DNA of 64,000 nt from positions 88,411 through 152,410 of the forward strand of contig JAJJXM010000093.1 in NCBI GenBank assembly GCA_024516155.1. Direction: 5' to 3'. Both the position numbers and the translations under genes were made by a program. The number at the start of each line of letters is the position of its first letter. Position 1 is the first letter of the stretch. This stretch comes from Pyronema omphalodes (Eukaryota; Ascomycota; Pezizomycetes; Pezizales; Pyronemataceae). Of this stretch, positions 61,886 to 64,000 are shown piece by piece. The notes beneath the pieces were generated by a model, which was not told the DNA's origin, searched no databases, and worked only from the letters and a program-made list of their open reading frames with translations.

Positions 61886-62436
61886 TGAAAAGCGGTTCAT
61901 GTTGACAAAATAGGGCGCTCAAGCTGCTATCGTTGTTGTCTTTTTCGATAGCGTCGCGCATAGCAGTAACCAGATCGCGCCGGAAGTCTCTGCACCGGTT
62001 GTGCTCAGGTGTCGTTTGCTGCTGGTGTGTTGAAGGCGAAGGAACTGGTGATCCTGCCAAGACCATGCTCTGGAAGGGCTTTCCAGCGGAGTTTCCATCA
62101 ACTTCATCAACTTTTCCATCTCTTCCATCAAAAGTAGGAGTAGATCCATCATGAGGAAGGTCTGCAAGAACATGGTACGCGTTTTCGGACCATTTCGATT
62201 GTTGGGCGTTGTTCTGTCGTTGTTTTGGCGACATTGCGTGAGGTGGGGTAAGCCGAAACTCGTGAAAACTCTGATTTTGCGACAAAAGTCAACAAAAACA
62301 ACGTAGAATTCCCTGAAAATTCAGAGAATAACGTAACAGAGTGCTGCGAATCCGAATCCGATTTGAAAACCGGGAGTTTCGGTGCTCGTTGTTGAGAATG
62401 CAGGGGGGGAGGTCGCCGTTGCCGTGTGGTGTTTTC
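61886..62436 (-). mobile_element. SQN-7, 5' part
   Basis: ATG at 62234; N-terminal part of the SQN protein up to SSLSALFCQHEPLFT, a divergent version, continued in 59952-60379. 5' UTR and 5' box with G-run at 62403-62409 (+ strand), ending near 62436. Confidence 0.78.
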
Positions 62437-62471
62437 GTGGGGTCTGTCCCCACTGTTACTACTGGGGTGTG
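62437..62471 (-). repeat. Scrap of C-type 3' UTR
   Basis: About 35 bp matching the LINE-E/SQN-8 version of the C-type 3' UTR (compare 60531-60566). It lies between the SQN-7 5' end and the LINE-F start. Probably a residue of another insertion. Confidence 0.5.
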
Positions 62472-62792
62472 GATAGCACCTCTACCCCGAGTTCGACCCC
62501 CCCCCCCCAGCTATCTCAACAACCACCCGGAAATCATCAGATTTTCGAGCGGATTCTTGAATAGCTCACTCGATTTACCTTCCCGAAGCCTCACCAGACC
62601 CGGCACGCTCTTTTTCGTCGCGCAAGCGAGGTGAAAGAGAATCACGGCCCCTGAAGACGCCCCTCGGCACAGGCACAACGCGACCCCATCACAACCACAA
62701 AACAACAACCACTCGCTCGAACTCGTCTTCTCTTCTCTTCCCTTTAACTCTATCACTCCCTCAATCACCCCTCCCAACTCCTTCGCGGCGAC

Positions 62793-63891
62793 ATGGCCCC
62801 ACGCTCTGCTGCCCCCAGCAAAAAACCCGTTCCCCCCGACAAAATCAGCACGCCGAGCCTTAGCGCGAGCCAACACGCTAGCGCAGAGCCGCACTCCCAA
62901 TCGACAACAATTGACGACATGAACCTCGACACTGACACTGATGTCAGCGACGAAGACACCGCGTCGCCTACACCGACCACAGCTCGCCGTCCGTCTACCC
63001 CGCCGCAACCCACCCCTCAAAACCAACCGCCTGCCTCCACTGCGCCCAGAACTGGACATACACACACATGATATCAATGCCCACCTTGGTGCTGCTACAA
63101 ACCGTGCACTCCGGGAGGCAGATGCCCCTGACCACATGTCTGTTGTTACGGTGCGCCGCAACCAACTGGGAAACCTCACCCTCACGTTCTCCCTCAAAAC
63201 CACCACTGAAGAAGTTACTGCCCACCTCAACACCCTTCAGGAGGCTGCCCAGTCAATCCACTACACCCTGCTTGCACCCCGAGTTGCCGAAAAGTGGTTC
63301 AAACTTACGGTACACAGCATCCCACTTGACTCCTACCCCGACACCCCTGATGGTATGCAAGCTCTCCAATCTGAGATTGAGCGCAACCAGCACATCCAGC
63401 TCGCCCAACCCCCCCGATGCATAACCCACCCTGACAAGCGCATTGGCAAGGCTGCATCAAGGGTTATGATCGCCCTTAAGACCAATGAGGATGCACAAAG
63501 GCTGAAGAGAACCAAGGTTATTGTACGCTATGAGCAGAGGAAGGTCACTGAGTATCACTCAGCCCGCCCCACCGACCAATGCCGTCGCTGCCTTACCTTT
63601 GGACACCACCATGCCGTCTGCCCCTCCATTTGCCACCCCACCTGTGCCCTTTGTGCCAGGCCACATTCCACCGACCTACATCAATGTGCTGAATGTCCGA
63701 CCAAGACTGGACGGCTATGCCCCCATGTCAATGTCAAATGCAGAAACAGCACTGATACAAACCAACACCCTGCATTCCACCCCAAATGCCCCTCCCCCCT
63801 GGAAGTCATAAGAACTGTGTGGCAAAGAACAAAAACCGCCCACAAGCCCTCTGACCTACCCTCTAACACCAATATGACCACCGATGAGTAA
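62793..63891 (+). pseudogene. LINE-F ORF1, short and frameshifted
   Basis: ATG 62793 (MAPRSAAPSKKPVPPDK) gives 92 residues, including acidic DTDTDVSDED. The conserved part continues in another frame from about 63055: NAHLGAATNRALREADAPDHMSV, GNLTLTFSLK, EKWFKLTVHSIP, then CRRC-LTFG-H-HAVC, CALCARPHSTDLHQC and CAECPTKTGRLC to stop 63891. Compared with LINE-C and LINE-D about 200 residues between the two parts are missing, so a deletion with frame change near 63045-63055 is likely. Confidence 0.8.
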
Positions 63892-64000
63892 TCACAACTC
63901 TTCCGCGGCAACCCTACGAATAATATCCCACAACATTAATAGAAGCACCATAGCCCTTAACTCCCTTTTGAACTCTGCCGGCAAGACCGCAGACATCATT
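63884..64000 (+). CDS. LINE-F ORF2 start (EEP endonuclease), partial
   Basis: ATG at 63884 overlaps the ORF1 stop by 8 nt (ATGAGTAA). The 39 codons in the window read SAATLRIISHNINRST and end NSAGKTADII, equivalent to the LINE-C and LINE-D ORF2 N-termini. Continues beyond 64000. Confidence 0.85.
   Translation, partial: MSNHNSSAATLRIISHNINRSTIALNSLLNSAGKTADII

Larger units (their letters stand above)
62472..64000 (+). mobile_element. LINE-F, 5' part, runs off the window
   Basis: Plus-strand LINE with the shared 5' box (CGAC, C-run at about 62500-62512, then TATCTCAACAACCACCC), 5' UTR to 62792, ORF1 and the first codons of ORF2. ORF1 zinc knuckles and the 8-nt ORF overlap place it with LINE-B/C/D/E. 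Confidence 0.85.

Overview
The window is a wall-to-wall block of retrotransposons. I found no host gene, no rRNA or tRNA gene and no CRISPR array. Content points to a filamentous fungus, probably an ascomycete: Tad/I-like LINEs whose ORF2 carries an EEP endonuclease, a reverse transcriptase (RT), an RNase H and a C-terminal Cys/His motif; chromodomain Ty3/gypsy elements; a Ty1/copia element; and fungal-style compact spacing. A repeat-rich genome of the truffle type would fit, but the species cannot be fixed from sequence alone. DNA is GC-balanced and copies are not AT-skewed, so heavy repeat-induced point mutation is not evident.

Left block (1-25.4 kb). LINE-A (+) runs to 2960. Then come SQN-1 (-), a piece of a gypsy LTR carrying a LINE-N 3' end (4854-5174), and a Russian doll. 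LINE-B (-, 5175-6146 and 21991-25383) is split by LINE-E (-, 6147-8043 and 21084-21990; 14-bp target-site duplication, TSD). LINE-E is filled with SQN-2, SQN-3 and SQN-4 (-). SQN-4 is split by SQN-5 (+; 10-11 bp TSD), and SQN-5 is split by LINE-C (-, 12888-19758; 13-bp TSD). 'SQN' is my name for a family that encodes a single ORF1-like coiled-coil protein and no RT, yet shares its 5' box and 3' UTR with the LINEs.

Middle block (25.4-41.3 kb). A broken copia element (-, 25384-29220) is cut by LINE-B and abuts a chromodomain gypsy element Gyp-2 (+, 29221-35611). Gyp-2 holds a solo LTR (30357-31968, 5-bp TSD) and an extra Cys-rich ORF after pol. LINE-D (-) starts at 35623 with a 1,333-residue open ORF2.

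Right block (41.3-64 kb). LINE-D ORF1 is split by Gyp-1 (-, 41263-56661, 5-bp TSD CATTT). The Gyp-1 5' LTR region contains LINE-N1 (48921-54430) and two further LINE-N pieces, all at one and the same 14-bp LTR sequence: evidence for a site-specific LINE that homes on a gypsy LTR. After LINE-D come SQN-6, a gypsy remnant (Gyp-3), SQN-7 split by SQN-8 (13-bp TSD), and the start of LINE-F (+), which runs out of the window.

How the parts interact: LINE-encoded RT (C-type and D-type 3' ends) presumably mobilises the SQN elements in trans. LINEs insert into LTR elements and into each other. LTR elements insert into LINEs. Best preserved coding regions are LINE-N1 ORF1/ORF2, LINE-C ORF2, LINE-D ORF2, and the SQN-1 and SQN-5 ORFs.
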